A DNA stretch of 64,000 nt, from contig OX235275.1 in assembly GCA_944472155.2 (NCBI GenBank), positions 25,012,436 through 25,076,435 of the forward strand. Reading direction: 5' to 3'. The translations under genes and the position numbers were made by a program. The first letter of the stretch is position 1; every line of letters starts with the position of its first letter. The notes beneath the pieces are model-generated. The model was not told the origin of the DNA and made no database searches. It worked only from the letters and a program-made list of their open reading frames with translations. Origin of the DNA: Trichobilharzia szidati (taxonomy: Eukaryota; Platyhelminthes; Trematoda; Strigeidida; Schistosomatidae). Of this stretch, positions 48,701 through 60,357 are shown piece by piece.

Positions 48701-49240
48701 GCGTTATTAAATGCTGTTGAACCACTAAAGCGTAGACTTAGCCATATGTTTCACATTCCTTATAGATAATCGTCCCTCAGTTCTTATAACGTACTTGTCA
48801 CCGCATATACATGTGAATTCATCACCACAACTGGACGTAACGAGAGCCGGAAAAAGGTCTACTTTGGATTGTGTATTAGAACAGATAGTTTTGTACAGGG
48901 GGACCAGTTTGACAGGCAGATACATCGGTGATATTGCAATATTTGTCATTCTGGTAATTCTTTCTCTAATTTCATCACCTATAAATCCTAATTTAAAGCA
49001 CACTGGTTTCTTTTCGACAGTATTATACTCTGCCTTCCTCATGTCGCATTTGCTGTATTTCTCTACGAATCCCTTGGGATATCGATTGTTCCTTAAACAT
49101 TCAATAATGAGATTAATCTCGTTTTATGATGTTTCTATGCAACAAAGCTTTTCTACTCTTTGGTATAAGGTTCTAACTAAACCTCTTTTATCTAGCCAGT
49201 GGAACAGAAGCTGTTGAAGTTTAGGTGATGACCACTTGGG
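48700..49240 (-). mobile_element. Penelope-like element fragment: RT tail and GIY-YIG
   Basis: - strand frame 48725-49042 reads KKPVCFKLGFIGDEIRERIT, then CGDEFTCICGDKYVIRTEGR, a GIY-YIG core in which the usual YIGRT is YVIRT. Upstream sequence to 49240 continues into RT. The usual Gly of the nuclease motif is missing. Confidence 0.75.
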
Positions 49241-49744
49241 GGGGGGGTTGTGGACAATTCTTCTTTGCATTAAGTTAAAACCAAACAAAACCCTCTTGGT
49301 CTGATAGCTGACTCACCGACAGTGGTGGCTAATTAATTGATCGGTGCATCTGTCAATGACTCGGTAATATTTTTACATCAATTATATTACTAAATTGAAA
49401 AGAAAATGGAGATTCTACACCTACCAGTTTGTAATATAGTCTATCTGAAAGTTACATGAGTTATAATATTAAGTATGTTATAACACTTCATAAGTATCCA
49501 GTCTGCTTCTCTCGACTGACATTAATTGGTTGCAACCAGTTGGCTAGAAGACCTGAAAGAGATGGAGACAGTCGAATCCACGTCCCCTACTACAACAGTC
49601 AAAAATGTTGCCATTGAGCTATTGAGGCTCATAACTGACTTTTTTCCTATGAGACTGTACTAGTCACATGAATTTGTCACTGTCATGCAGATAGTGTCAT
49701 ATTATGGTGTAGAGATAAGGACGCGGTTAGATGTGGGCCAGGTT
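49241..49744. other. Unassigned stretch
   Basis: A (G)9 run at about 49240-49249; otherwise no recognised element. Confidence 0.3.
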
Positions 49745-49965
49745 CACAGAAACTCCTCCAGAAGTGGAACCGACCATATATATATTTTTATATTTTTGAT
49801 TACAGCTTGATGCCACACCGTATTTTCAGTACAAGTATGGATATTGGAAGCCCAAATTTTGCAGGCCGACCATAGATATCGGGTGTGCGTCGGCAAGGGA
49901 TCGAACCGCGGACCATGTGCATGGTCGGCGAGAGTCCTAACCACTGTGCCACTGACGCACAAGGG
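49745..49965 (-). repeat. SINE family F1b
   Basis: - strand copy of 21985-22170: head TGTGCGTCAGTGGCACAGTGG at the right end (split by substitutions), box B GGTTCGATCCC near 49895, 3' end in TATATAT-rich sequence. Confidence 0.75.
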
Positions 49966-50479
49966 ACGTGGGCCCGATTATACCATCAAAAGAGGAAATA
50001 AACACAAACGGATTAACATCAGCCAACTGCAGAAATGGTCTCATGGGAATAAGGAAACCCTGATCAAGATACAGCAGGAAGGGGTAGAACCAAGAAGGTT
50101 GGAACGGCCCCGTTCGAAACTATTTGATGGGGGTGGCGAGTTTTACTGATAAGATTCATCAGTAGTATATAAAGAGACGTTCTTCAGCATTAAAACATCA
50201 AATAGCAGGGAGATACATTTGATTTCAGAGAAGGAAAACGATACAGCTTTGTGGAGATACATTGGAGACGTGAAAGAAACACGACATGAAGCCCAGAAGT
50301 ACACGAAGATCTGTGAAAATGGTGCGTTGAAGATAAGGTATACATAATGTGGCTATACAGTAATATCAATTTCCCAATAATCATTCATTTACCAAGTCTT
50401 TCGTTGTTCTAACGTTTCAGTATGTCTTGTCGTTAGTAGAAAGAGAGAGAAGATTATTCTGATTTGGTTGTATTCTCTG
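49966..50479. other. Unassigned stretch
   Basis: No gene seen. The frame at 49844-50149 overlaps the SINE and looks fortuitous. Confidence 0.3.
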
Positions 50480-50620
50480 AGCTGGTTGATGATTTAATTA
50501 CGAAGCCTTCATTGTCCTTCTTCTGGGCATTATCCTCTTCAGTACATAGCCTTCAACATGAAGTGTTAACGTATTTGAATTCTCCATGAATGATAATATA
50601 ATTGTATCTCCTGACAATCT
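50480..50620 (-). mobile_element. PLE terminal block (solo)
   Basis: 'tgatttaattacgaagccttcattgtccttc' region matches the PLE terminal block at 21075-21110 and 15060-15085. Confidence 0.5.
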
Positions 50621-51229
50621 TTGTCGCCAATAGTTGTCAGTTTACATCAACACGTTTGCATTGACTTGTGATTTAAACTTTTGTGTCATGTGACTCAATT
50701 TCTATCAGTTGGTAAGTCTGTTAATCTCTAATTCAGCTGAGTACCAGGTTTCTAGGAATTTTGCAGCATTACTTTTAGCGTGTTTCCATTGTTTAAATTT
50801 CTACATTCTCCCATTCAAATTTGTATCCGTAATTTTCTGCACACATCGATATGAAACAGTTAATTTGTGATGCTGAATTCTGAGTCAAATGAAGGGGACA
50901 CTCATTTTAACCAAGTTACTATTTACCATGACAGTACATGCAATTTATTTTGTAAATGGCGTGCTGACCTTATCTTATTTTGCTGTTGTAGTGTGGTGGG
51001 GTGATATTTTCGTTTGCATAGTACTGAACGGATTTATTGTGTTGTTCTGCGGGTTATATCTATTTCAAATGCTTTTAGTATTCCAGTCGTTATTTCAGAA
51101 ATATTCTTTAATTACGGTAGAACGAATTTTTTCGTGATTTTTGAAGATGGTTCCTATTTGGTATTTTGATTTGAGCTGGTGAAAGCTAGTAAAATGATTG
51201 GTCGTCCGCAGTGACCATATTATTTACAC
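50621..51229. other. Unassigned stretch before Gypsy element 2
   Basis: A + strand frame at 50889-51137 would give a hydrophobic 82-residue peptide without known motif. I see no support for it as a gene. Confidence 0.3.
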
Positions 51230-51575
51230 TGTAGCGGTAAATAATTCCCAAAATTATTAACCACAGCAATCATCACTCAACATTGGATGCTGACCATCAC
51301 TGTTTAAGTCGACTTGTTTAGCTGAAGGCTTACGGTCAAGCATCCCCGCCATTTGGTTCTCCGTTGTGTCACGTGCGTGCACGATTACTAGCTAGCTAAG
51401 CATTCATTCCTACGCGCGATTTGGTCCCAAAATATATATCGTATTTGGACGACAAAATCTGGTCTTTTGCTTTACCATTTGGTACTCGAAGAACGAACAC
51501 TATAAAGTTGTTGGTATAAGATCTTGCGTTAGTATAATCCGTACAACTCGCGAACGTCGATACCGTCAATCTCTA
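51230..51575 (+). repeat. 5' LTR of Gypsy element 2
   Basis: TGTAGCGGTAAAT... to CTCTA, about 346 bp, inferred from the TG start, a TATAAA-like box at 51502-51507 and the primer-binding site TGGTGAGCCC 3 nt behind the end. No partner LTR is in the window, so the left boundary is not proven. Confidence 0.65.
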
Positions 51576-51690
51576 AACTGGTGAGCCCAACCACGAACTA
51601 CATCTTCAATTCACACGCAGATAAACCCGGTGAGTTCGTTCCTTTTTGTGTTTATTCTTGTACTATATTTTTATCGGCATACTTTTCGTC

Positions 51691-52500
51691 ATGAGTGATC
51701 CTAGCTCCAAGGTTATTCAGATTCGCTCAGCCGCCAAAACTATTCAGCTAGTACCATTTTGGCCAGATAATGCTGAAACGTGGTTTCAGATTGCTGAGTC
51801 TGATTTTTGTGAGCATGGCATAACTGATCAACGTTCACAGTTCCTTGCAGTTATTCATGCCCTACCGCGGGAATTCAGCAAGTGCGTAACTCTGCAGATG
51901 TCTGTAAGTAACTCGTACGAGTTGCTCAAAGCATCCATCCTCAAGAGAAACGTTCTCACAGATCGACAACGTCTGGATGAGTTATTTCGTAACATCGAGT
52001 TAGGAGATCAGTCAGCCGTGAGTATGCTGGCAAGAATGAAAGAGATCATTGGCCAAAGTCAGTTCGATGAAGGACTATTTAGAGATCTATTTTTATCCAA
52101 ACTGCCACAGTCAGTTCAGACTGTACTTGTGACACTTCAGGGTGTTCTCATAGGTGATTTAGCTGTCTCTGCAGATAGAATTCTAGAGATAACGAAACGG
52201 CCAGTTACCGAAGTATACTCTGTTACCGAACAGACTTCGAAGAAGGATTCTGCAATGATAGAGTTAATCCAGCAGATGCTTAGGTCAAACAAGCCTAGCA
52301 ATTCCTCAAACCGTCGTTCTAGATCCCCTCAATGGCAAAACGCACGTGGACGATCTAAGTCCAACACACGTTCTCTCAAAAATCCTGACTGGTGTTGGTA
52401 TCACAACACCTATGGCAAGGAAGCGAAATGTTGTCGAAAACCTTGTGATTTCGGCAAAGCCTCCAAGTCTGTGGGAAACTATCCCGCCGGCACGCGTTAG
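51691..52500 (+). CDS. Gag of Gypsy element 2
   Basis: ATG 51691 (MSDPSSKV); 15 upstream codons are hydrophobic leader. Gag fold with [31 protein letters not shown] helices, then a basic Ser/Arg tract and the CHCC knuckle [18 protein letters not shown] near the end (residues about 230-250). Stop TAG 52498-52500. Pol is in the -1 frame and overlaps the last 20 nt. The zero frame carries G GGA AAC at 52473-52479, the classical -1 slippery heptamer. Gag is intact. Confidence 0.85.
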   Translation: MSDPSSKVIQIRSAAKTIQLVPFWPDNAETWFQIAESDFCEHGITDQRSQFLAVIHALPREFSKCVTLQMSVSNSYELLKASILKRNVLTDRQRLDELFRNIELGDQSAVSMLARMKEIIGQSQFDEGLFRDLFLSKLPQSVQTVLVTLQGVLIGDLAVSADRILEITKRPVTEVYSVTEQTSKKDSAMIELIQQMLRSNKPSNSSNRRSRSPQWQNARGRSKSNTRSLKNPDWCWYHNTYGKEAKCCRKPCDFGKASKSVGNYPAGTR

Positions 52501-52519
52501 CGGCAACCGTCGCCGGTGG
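52473..52519 (+). promoter_or_regulatory. Candidate -1 ribosomal frameshift signal (gag/pol)
   Basis: Slippery heptamer GGGAAAC (52473-52479) is correctly phased as G GGA AAC to the gag frame. Four nt later an 8-bp stem: CCGCCGGC (52484-52491) with GCCGGTGG (52512-52519), one G-U pair, 20-nt loop that contains the gag stop. After slippage the frame is open into protease. Confidence 0.75.
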
Positions 52520-54033
52520 CAATAGCCGCTTACTTTACATCCATGATGTAATTAGCCAGACTAGATATCTAGTCGACACAGGCGCCGAAGTCGGCGTCCT
52601 TCCTGCTACAGCAGCAGATCGACAGAAGGATCCTAACTTCAACCTACAGGCTGCAAATGGAAAACCAATTGCAACCTATGGTCGGAAATACGTCTATCTG
52701 AACGTAGGTTTACGCAAACCTATTCAGTGGATTTTCCTAATCGCTGACGTCACAATGCCCATCATTGGCACGGACCTACTTAATCATCATGATTTGCTCG
52801 TAGACGTCCGCCGTAAACGACTAATTGACAACACTACTAGTTTGTCTATCAAAGGCATAACTTACAGTGGCCCCAGCTTGTCAATCGTTAAGATGAAAGC
52901 AATCCTCGATCCAACTTTTCAACCGATTGTTGACAAATACCCGGAACTCAATTGCCCATCTAACGATCTCCCGTGCATAACCAGCAATGTTATGCACCAC
53001 ATCATAACCTCAGAACAGCCCGTGACATCCAAAGCACGACGACCTGCTTCTGACAGACCGAAACTGGCTAGAAATGAGTTCAACCATATGCTCACCCTTG
53101 GAATCATTCGGCCATCGAGTAGTCCATGGGCATCCCCATTGCATATGGTACCGAAAAAGGATAGTAACGATTGGCGACCCACTGGTGATTACCGGCGAGT
53201 GAACGCCAAAACAACCCCTGATTGCTACCCTTTGCCTCACATACACGACTTGACGGCAACGTTATCTGGAGCATCTATATTCTCCAAAATCGACTTGGTT
53301 AAAGCATATAACCAAATCCCGATGGCAACGGAAGATATTCCGAAAACGGCTATCATTACGCCTTTCGGACTTTTCGAATTTCTACGTATGCCATTCGGCC
53401 TCCGGAATGCGGCCCAAACATTCCAACGCTTCATCGATGAAGTATTTCGCGGTCTCGACTTTGTATACGCACACTTAGACGACTGCCTCATTGCCAGTCC
53501 AGATAAGGAAACTCACCTTAGACACTTGGACTTGGCATTTGAAAGGTTACGCCAACATGGTGTTACCATCAATATACAGAAGTGTCAGATAGGCGTTGAC
53601 TCACTCGATTTTCTGGGTCACACTATTGACTGTCAGGGCATTCGTCCACTGGCTACTAAAGTCGAAGCGATACTAAACTTTCCGGAGCCAAAGATAGTAA
53701 AATGCCTTCGCACTTTTAACGGCTTGGTAAGCTATTACCGACGTTTTATTCCTAATTGTGCTTCTTTAATTCAGCCATTAACAGACCTCCTTCGAGGGAA
53801 CAACAAGGCTATCGAACTCGACACGTCTGCTCGACATGCTTTTACTCAGGTTAAAAAAGCTATTGCGGATGACACACTTCTAATGTATCAGGATTCAACG
53901 GCACCGTTAAGTATCTCGGTTGATGCATCAGACACCACAATCGGCGCAGTTCTGCAACAACCGGTTAACAAAGAGTGGCAACCACTCGCTTTTTCCTCGA
54001 GGCGCCTTCAGTTAGCTGAAACGAAGCATCATC
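52480..54033 (+). CDS. Pol of Gypsy element 2, N-terminal part (protease-RT), truncated
   Basis: Read in the -1 frame to gag. Protease [15 protein letters not shown] near 52570-52610; RT from about 53040 with [20 protein letters not shown], the catalytic [10 protein letters not shown] (YxDD variant LDD), and [11 protein letters not shown]. RNase H begins [14 protein letters not shown]. The frame is open to about 54036, so the break there is abrupt. Sequence and order match the - strand element at 43011-46925. Confidence 0.85.
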
Positions 54034-54168
54034 ATCTGTAGCGGTACGTCCAACGTTTGCGTTACATTTTTGCGTGATTCGTTACATAAAATTTATCTTG
54101 TTGTAATCCTTGCACAAGTCCTCTACTACTTCCATACCTATAACTATTAACTCTCATATCAAATAGTT

Positions 54169-55752
54169 ATGGTTAACCAAAGTAAAAAGCAGCGAACTCA
54201 ATCCCCTGTAAAACTGATGACTAATTTTAAGTCGTTGATTGCTACATCAAGCAACATACTTCCTACAAATGGTTATAGTGAGCCACAAAACTCACTTGTA
54301 TGTCGTAAGCGTCGAGCTGAAACTGAGGATAAAACTATACTGACAGCTAGTATTAGCACTACTCCCAAAAATTCAGTACCCTCTGCTCATACAGAAACCC
54401 TCCCTACACCTTATGTGCTTATCGAAAAGCTCCAGCCTTCAAGCTCTGTTTCAGTACTATCTTCAGAAATTGAACTTCTAAAGTTGTCTATAGGAGAACT
54501 TAAGGCTGAGTTAAGGGACTTAAAAAACAATAAGTCAGTAGATCCTGGAATTTCCGATACCAATACCAAAATCTTCAGTTTATCAGGTCAGATCAGTGAT
54601 ATCAGACTGCAGGTCTGTGAACTGACACCTTTAACTATTCTCATGAAAACTGTAGACCTTAACAAACTTGACAGTGAATCGGTATCTAAGGTGGATAACC
54701 TAATTAACTTTGTCACTACAGAAGTAACAAAACGACTAGATGCTAAATTAAATGCTATTGTCTACAACGTCCCGGATAATGAGGCACTAAAAAAGGTACA
54801 GCGCATCCTACTTAGTGAGGCGAAAATGCCCAACTCCAAGACTAAGTGCTACAGGCTGAAGAAGAGTCAACATGACAAGTGTTGTCCTATTCGTTTTCAG
54901 TTCGAAACACCGGCTGAGGCCAGAAAATTTACCCACTCCCAACACACCCTATCGCAAGCCAGAAATTACAAACTAATAAAGGTTGCGGTGGACAAGACCG
55001 TCATAGAAAGGCGCGTATATAATTATCACACCGAGTCTAATTGTGGAATAAACAATAGGACATTGCAAGCAGCAATTATACCCAACCCTTTGAGAGACAC
55101 CGTAGAATCCACCGCACCACCCCTCTCTAACCACACAGAATTATCTTCTCAGAGAGCGACACCAACCGAAAGGCCGCTAAATTGTAATCAAATAGCCAAT
55201 AAAACTATACCACCTACCACCGTAGATTTAGACATGTCACTAAATAATCCAAGAAAAAAAGTCAAAATCCCCCGAAAGTTGACCCTGTCCTCTCCTAGCC
55301 ATAAGTCCATTGGTAAAAAAGAGAAGAATATGACCCCAAATCATGCCAACAACAACAATGGCAGTATAATTAAGCCCACATTCCCCACGGTCAATAGTAT
55401 TGGCACCCACAACGTGCGAAATAGCACCATGGCCCACACTGATAACCAACGCCCAAACAATGCCACACTCAAGAGTACAAGTAACAATAGTCAGAACTCG
55501 ACCACCAACAACTCAGGGCATTCACAGTATGGCACGCTAATAAATTTTGATCGGATATACGGTACAAGTCTGCTGGGAACTAACCCACAAAGCAGTTCAT
55601 TCGAAACCCTTACAAGGACACCACTAGTACCTAACAATAGGTGGAATAATAGACCATGGTCTTCACAAGGTCCCAATCATTTTTTATCCCCTGCGTCCCT
55701 GTCAGCGTTGAAAAAACAGCTGGTAGGGATGCTAACACTCCTAAACCGCTAG
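54169..55752 (+). CDS. ORF1 protein of CR1-type LINE
   Basis: 527 codons, ATG 54169, uninterrupted. Basic start (MVNQSKKQRTQS), coiled-coil-like part around residues 95-135 (SSEIELLKLSIGELKAELRD), then LNAIVYNVPDNEALKKVQRI and RFQFETPAEARKF (about 197-265), reminiscent of the RRM-like RNA-binding fold of LINE ORF1 proteins. The rest is a long Asn/Thr/Pro-rich tail. No CCHC knuckle seen. Overlaps ORF2 by 97 nt in another frame. Role by family: RNA binding and assembly of the LINE particle. The RRM assignment is an inference from pattern. Confidence 0.7.
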   Translation: MVNQSKKQRTQSPVKLMTNFKSLIATSSNILPTNGYSEPQNSLVCRKRRAETEDKTILTASISTTPKNSVPSAHTETLPTPYVLIEKLQPSSSVSVLSSEIELLKLSIGELKAELRDLKNNKSVDPGISDTNTKIFSLSGQISDIRLQVCELTPLTILMKTVDLNKLDSESVSKVDNLINFVTTEVTKRLDAKLNAIVYNVPDNEALKKVQRILLSEAKMPNSKTKCYRLKKSQHDKCCPIRFQFETPAEARKFTHSQHTLSQARNYKLIKVAVDKTVIERRVYNYHTESNCGINNRTLQAAIIPNPLRDTVESTAPPLSNHTELSSQRATPTERPLNCNQIANKTIPPTTVDLDMSLNNPRKKVKIPRKLTLSSPSHKSIGKKEKNMTPNHANNNNGSIIKPTFPTVNSIGTHNVRNSTMAHTDNQRPNNATLKSTSNNSQNSTTNNSGHSQYGTLINFDRIYGTSLLGTNPQSSSFETLTRTPLVPNNRWNNRPWSSQGPNHFLSPASLSALKKQLVGMLTLLNR

Positions 55753-58700
55753 TGCTGGCTCCCCCTTTGCATGAATGTAGGAACAGTCTAGTTCGCCCGC
55801 ATCCACTAAGCACACTTGGTACATGCACAAGTTTAGGTCAAATAAAGATCCCCACCCCCGTTTCTGGCTTAACTAGAAATAAAAATGCCTTAGCCTATAG
55901 CACATCCAGTACTCCAACGCTCAATTCTTCACCGAAAACAGCACGCACCAACTCGATAGACATAGGTGAACATGATGCTGAAACTCCTCTTAACATAGGG
56001 TCGTCATGTCAAACAGTACTACTGGGTGCTGAACCACATTCGGGGCTGATTAACGAACTTAAGTACTTCAAATGCTATTTCAAATCTCATCTTTACCTAA
56101 TCCTCATAAATGCTAGATCCGTCCTAAATAAACTGCCGATGCTCAGAGCACTCACAGTAATATACAAACCCCCTATAATTGTCATCACTGAATCCTGGTG
56201 TAACTCGAACATACTGGATGAAGAGATAAGCTTAGATAACTATACACACTTTCGGTGTGACAGGGAAGGTGGTAAGGGAGGGGGTTGTCTTATGTACTTT
56301 CTGAATGCACTTACTGTATCACAGCTAGAAAGTAGTACACTTAACATGCCTGAGACTTTATGGGTTAACTTACACTTAAATAACGCAATAGTATTAATTG
56401 GATGCACCTACAGAGCACCTGGCACCTTTAGTAATTACGAGACCCAACTTATTAATACTCTAGAACAATTATCCACCCTCCACTACGATCATAAGATCCT
56501 ATGTGGAGACTTTAACTTACCGGAAATCAACTGGGAAATACCCACAGGTCCAACTAAACTTGATAAGTTCTTAGGCACACTGGATATACTTGGCTGGAAG
56601 CAGACCGTCACAACCCCTACAAGAGGTAATAACGTACTAGACTTAATCTTCTGCCACAATATAAGTCCCCTTTCTACCCTAGTAGGTTCTGAGTTTTCAG
56701 GGAGTGACCACAAAACAGTGCTGTGTGCACTGCCACTTCCGTCAAGTAGCAATGCAACCCATACCCCTACTTCACAACAAATAACTTACAGGAACTACAG
56801 TAAGGCAGACTGGACTCTAGTAAAATCAATGCTAAGATCCTCAGAATGGAGTGAGTACTTCTATACTGATAGCCTCTCGAAAGCTCTAGACATCTTTTAC
56901 TATAACTCCAACACATGCTTAGATGCTGTCATCCCATTTCAAACACTAAAGTTTTCCCCACATAGAAAGACATTCATAAAGCCAAAGTATCGTAGGAAAC
57001 TTAAAAGACTGTCAACAAGTTACTTCAGGCGACACGACTTTAGTACACTAGGGTCAATACTTAGTACTCTTAGCTCCATCTCGCAAGCTCATAACTTGCG
57101 TATGAGAAATGAAGAATGCACCGCACTAGCCAGCACCACCAGAGTAGGTGCTCTCACAGAAATACTAAAGAAACGAATGAATCGCCAAAGCCATAAAATT
57201 TCTCTCCTTATAAACAAGGGCAAACTATACAGCAACCATGCAGACATGTCTGAACTGTTTAATGAGACGTTTGCAGCTAACTACCTTAAGCCTACAAGTC
57301 CACTTCTCGGTTTACAATCTAAAATAGAACTCCCTTCATCTTCAACGCTGAAACAAATCACTACAGTTCATTTCACTTACTCTAATATTAACCAAGCCGT
57401 TAATACTCTTAAAAGCTCTAGTAGTGCCGGTTTTGACGGTATACCATCGTACCTTTATAAACACGGTGGTTCTGACATTTCTCTATTATTACTTAAGATC
57501 TTTACAATGTCCCTAGAAAGCCAAACCTATCCAGATAAATGGAAAACGACATTTATAGTACCTAAACACAAATCCGGATCAAAAACTGAAGTCAACAACT
57601 ATAGGCCAATCAATATTACACCCACAGTATCTAGAATCATTGAACGAATAGTTAAAGATGATATCCTCAAACATATGCTCAGCTGCAATATTCTAAGTCC
57701 AAACCAACATGGATTCCTAAAATCCAGATCATGCATGACATGTCACCTTGACTTCTTTAACTATATAACTAGCAGCCGAGACAAACAACAACTAGTACTA
57801 GTCATCTACTTCGACATATCCAAAGCCTTTGACCGCGTTGACCATTTGCTTCTAATAAATAAGCTGAACTCCTTAGGAATACGTAACTCATTATTAGGAT
57901 GGATTGAATCATTCCTTAACAATAGGTCCCAAGTAGTTAGACTGGGTTCTGTAAACTCTAAAACCTAGTCCAGTCACTTCTGGAGTAGTTCAAGGTAGCG
58001 TCTTAGGCCCCCTCCTATTCACTCTATATGTCAACGACATATGCAGCTGTTTCTCACTTGGCAAACCATTCATCTTCGCAGATGATCTTAAAGTAGCTTA
58101 CACATTCCACTGTGATGACTTAGGGTACTTTCAGAAAGCTGTTCAGGAAGAACTAGATCGAGTAACTGCATGGTCCTCCACATGGTACCTAAAATTCAAC
58201 CTTAAAAAATGTGGTTGGATCTGTTTCGGTGCACCCTCAATAAACATTAAACTGGTACTTGAATCTCTTGACTTGCCTAAACTCCAAAGTGTTGTTGACC
58301 TAGGACTCAGGTACTCTAGTGACTTGACATTTTCTGAGCAAGTGGCGACACAGACGCGTAAATCGAGGATGCTCCTAGGATGCATACTCAGGAATTTCCA
58401 CAACTACGAGGCGAAGCTATTATTATATAAAACTTGTGTCAGACCACTACTTGAATATTGTCCATTTATTCTCAGCAGCACTCGCGTAAGTGACAAACTT
58501 AAAATAGAAAGTGTCCAACGATACTTCACGTCTAAACTACTAGGATTTGACTGCGAAAAGGACTACACATCAAGGTGTATAACTCTAGGTATCGACCCAC
58601 TCTGGATGAGACGACTGAGCATTAACCTAACATTCTTCTTTAAAGTCTTGCATAAAATATCATTCTCAGACAACAAGGAGATACAGTTCTCACCGGAAGG

Positions 58701-58935
58701 CTCTTACAATCTTCGTAACCAAACATGCACAGTATCTAGGAAAAACTGTAAAACAGCATTCATAGTCATGTACTCTAAGATCTGGAACAGTTTACCCCTA
58801 GAAATAAGGACCTGTCACTCTATTATAACCTTCAAACGCTTGCTATATAAGCTGCTTCATCCTAATGACTATGCCAATCACACCGCACCACTTATTTCCA
58901 AAACGCATGAGCTATTAGAACACTATAACGCCTAG
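55656..58935 (+). pseudogene. ORF2 (endonuclease-reverse transcriptase) of CR1-type LINE, one frame break
   Basis: 55656-57968 is open in one frame, about 57961-58935 in another. Endonuclease: LINARSVLNK (Asn, residue about 152), VITESWC (Glu about 179), GCTYRAPG, GDFNLPEINW (Asp/Asn about 283) and SDHKTV (about 350). RT: SSAGFDGIPS, NNYRPINITPTVSRIIERI, VIYFDISKAFDRVDH, then behind the break GVVQGSVLGPLLF and FADDLKVAY, thumb and C-terminus to SKTHELLEHYNA. The break falls in a run of four A at 57960-57963; one extra A explains it. A stop TAG follows at once in the first frame. All catalytic residues are visible. True N-terminus unknown; the first 130 codons are low-complexity. Confidence 0.85.
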
Positions 58936-59334
58936 ACTCATAACTAAATATTACGACACTAAATAAACTCTCAGACTTCGCAAAATTACATGAAAAACAA
59001 CTAGATTATGGGTAGTGTTTACTATACAATGATATACATTTATAAACATTTATATGTACATAAAATAATAAAGTTCTTTTCATATTTACATACTTTGTCT
59101 CCCTGCTGAGCGTAATCTTCTATATATCTCCTGATTGAGGTCGAACAACCCAACATCCAAACTGAAATGACCATTTATGTAAATTCAAACTCAAATTCCA
59201 TGAACGATCCGATGCAACCACTTGAAAACGCTGGCTAACATTCTGTACAAGGAGTATTCTTGATCTGAAATAGAGAAGCAACTGGTTTTCAAACAGTTAT
59301 CAATGTATTACTCAACTTACATGTACAGTCTGCC

Positions 59335-59412
59335 ATGCTGACGCGGCAGCCTGTCGACGGCCGTAATTTTGAGTGCCCGCGAGTGAGATAAACAAGCGAT
59401 TTGCTCGCTTGT
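59335..59412. repeat. GC-richer motif with partner near 61765-61800
   Basis: 'cagcctgtcgacggccgta' (59349-59367) resembles the reverse complement of 61764-61782 with 2 differences in 19. An 8-bp perfect inverted repeat (ACAAGCGA...TCGCTTGT) lies at about 59391-59411. Possibly the ends of a non-autonomous DNA element of about 2.5 kb; weak. Confidence 0.3.
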
Positions 59413-59522
59413 GATTGGCCAGTTTGTCATTCGACCTGCGGTAATTTCAAACATCGTTTAACTGCTTGGTTAAGTTCGCAATTGCCAGGAGCGTTTTATC
59501 AAGTCGGGTGCATAATTGACAG

Positions 59523-59622
59523 CACATACTATTACATCTCATGATGGATTTGATAAACCAGAGGATTTATTTGCTGAATTCAATGAATTCATCCCATATC
59601 AAGATCAAAACAGTATATGTAG
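59523..59622 (+). CDS. Candidate host-gene exon inside the insert
   Basis: 100 nt between TTGACAG and GTAAAC, open in the phase entered with one base. Encodes SHDGFDKPEDLFAEFNEFIP then YQDQNSIC. The pattern (D/E-LF-EFN-FIP) recalls the second helix of paired amphipathic helix (PAH) domains of Sin3-type proteins, but one short stretch is not proof. No transposon family is recognised. Confidence 0.3.
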
Positions 59623-60282
59623 GTAAACCTACATTTACTGTTTTCCTGTCACGAAGATCGGAAAGCAGGTATCAAATGTCTCAGTAAGGAATGTAATTCA
59701 TTTAGGCTACATGTTTTTAGTTGAAATAAACCGGGTCTCCATCCCCTTTCAGGATTAATCCTGAGTTCATTTGGAATAAGCTAGTTGACCACATCAGTAT
59801 TGCGAGAATGCAGTGAAAGTAAGTAAACACCTGCTTCATAAGATTAAGTGATACATTTAATTGATATGATTGCATAATAAGTAGTTGTCTATCTAAGTTA
59901 ATGATGAATTCGTTGCGATAATAATACCTATCGTTGCTTTTGTAGTCACTATCAACATGAACGTTATTATTATTAATGCTGTCAGAACTCGTATTATTTG
60001 TCATAAAGCTGTTGTCACTTTTGTTAAAACCTTTGTTCAAGCTTTGGAAACTATTGCATAACTTGTCGTTAAATAATTTTTCATTTCATGATGCTTCGAT
60101 GGACCTACTAGACATCGACCGACGATAAATTGTGAAGTCCCTTGAGTTTAGCGAAAACTATTTAGCTACTTATATATACTGTTTGTGAAGTGATTACTTG
60201 TAAATGCTTATGAAGAAACATTTTTTATTCATATCATACATGTACCACCTAAGTTAATAATGCTTTTCTTAAACTTTTTCAG

Positions 60283-60357
60283 GCTTATGGAGAAACACAT
60301 ATATGTGCTGGTACGCAGATGAAACCTATTGACAGTGACGGAGGACTACTCATGTGA
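60283..60357 (+). CDS. Candidate terminal exon with poly(A) signal
   Basis: Behind a good acceptor (TTTTTCAG at 60275-60282) an open stretch of 24 codons (AYGETHICAGTQMKPIDSDG...) ends at TGA 60355-60357; AATAAA follows at 60391-60396. Splicing from the donor at 59622 would enter in another phase and stop after 13 codons, so the two pieces do not join simply. Confidence 0.22.
   Translation, partial: AYGETHICAGTQMKPIDSDGGLLM

Larger units (their letters stand above)
51230..54033 (+). mobile_element. CsRn1/Boudicca-type Gypsy element 2, left part
   Basis: LTR, primer-binding site (51579-51595, TGGTGAGCCCAACCACG), gag (51691-52500), and pol from 52480 on through protease, RT and the beginning of RNase H. 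Pol stops being homologous behind LQLAETK at about 54024-54036, where a CR1-type LINE starts. The element resumes at 62276. Confidence 0.85.
54037..59095 (+). mobile_element. CR1/jockey-type LINE, near full length, inserted in Gypsy element 2
   Basis: 5' end at about 54037 (TGTAGCGG...), ORF1 54169-55752, ORF2 55656-58935 with one frame break, AATAAAG poly(A)-like signal at 59069. No target duplication can be fixed, because the right border of the insert lies 3.2 kb further at 62275. The domain order (acidic/basic ORF1, AP endonuclease, RT) is that of CR1/Perere-like LINEs known from schistosomes. Confidence 0.8.

Noticed and set aside
50889..51137. 82-codon hydrophobic frame before Gypsy element 2
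   Set aside because: T-rich DNA gives Phe/Leu/Val codons by chance; no signal peptide followed by a mature domain and no other support.
54037..54046. TGTAGCGGTA shared by the LINE 5' end and the start of the Gypsy 2 LTR (51230-51239)
   Set aside because: The similarity ends after 10 bases; a solo LTR or LTR-derived start is not supported.
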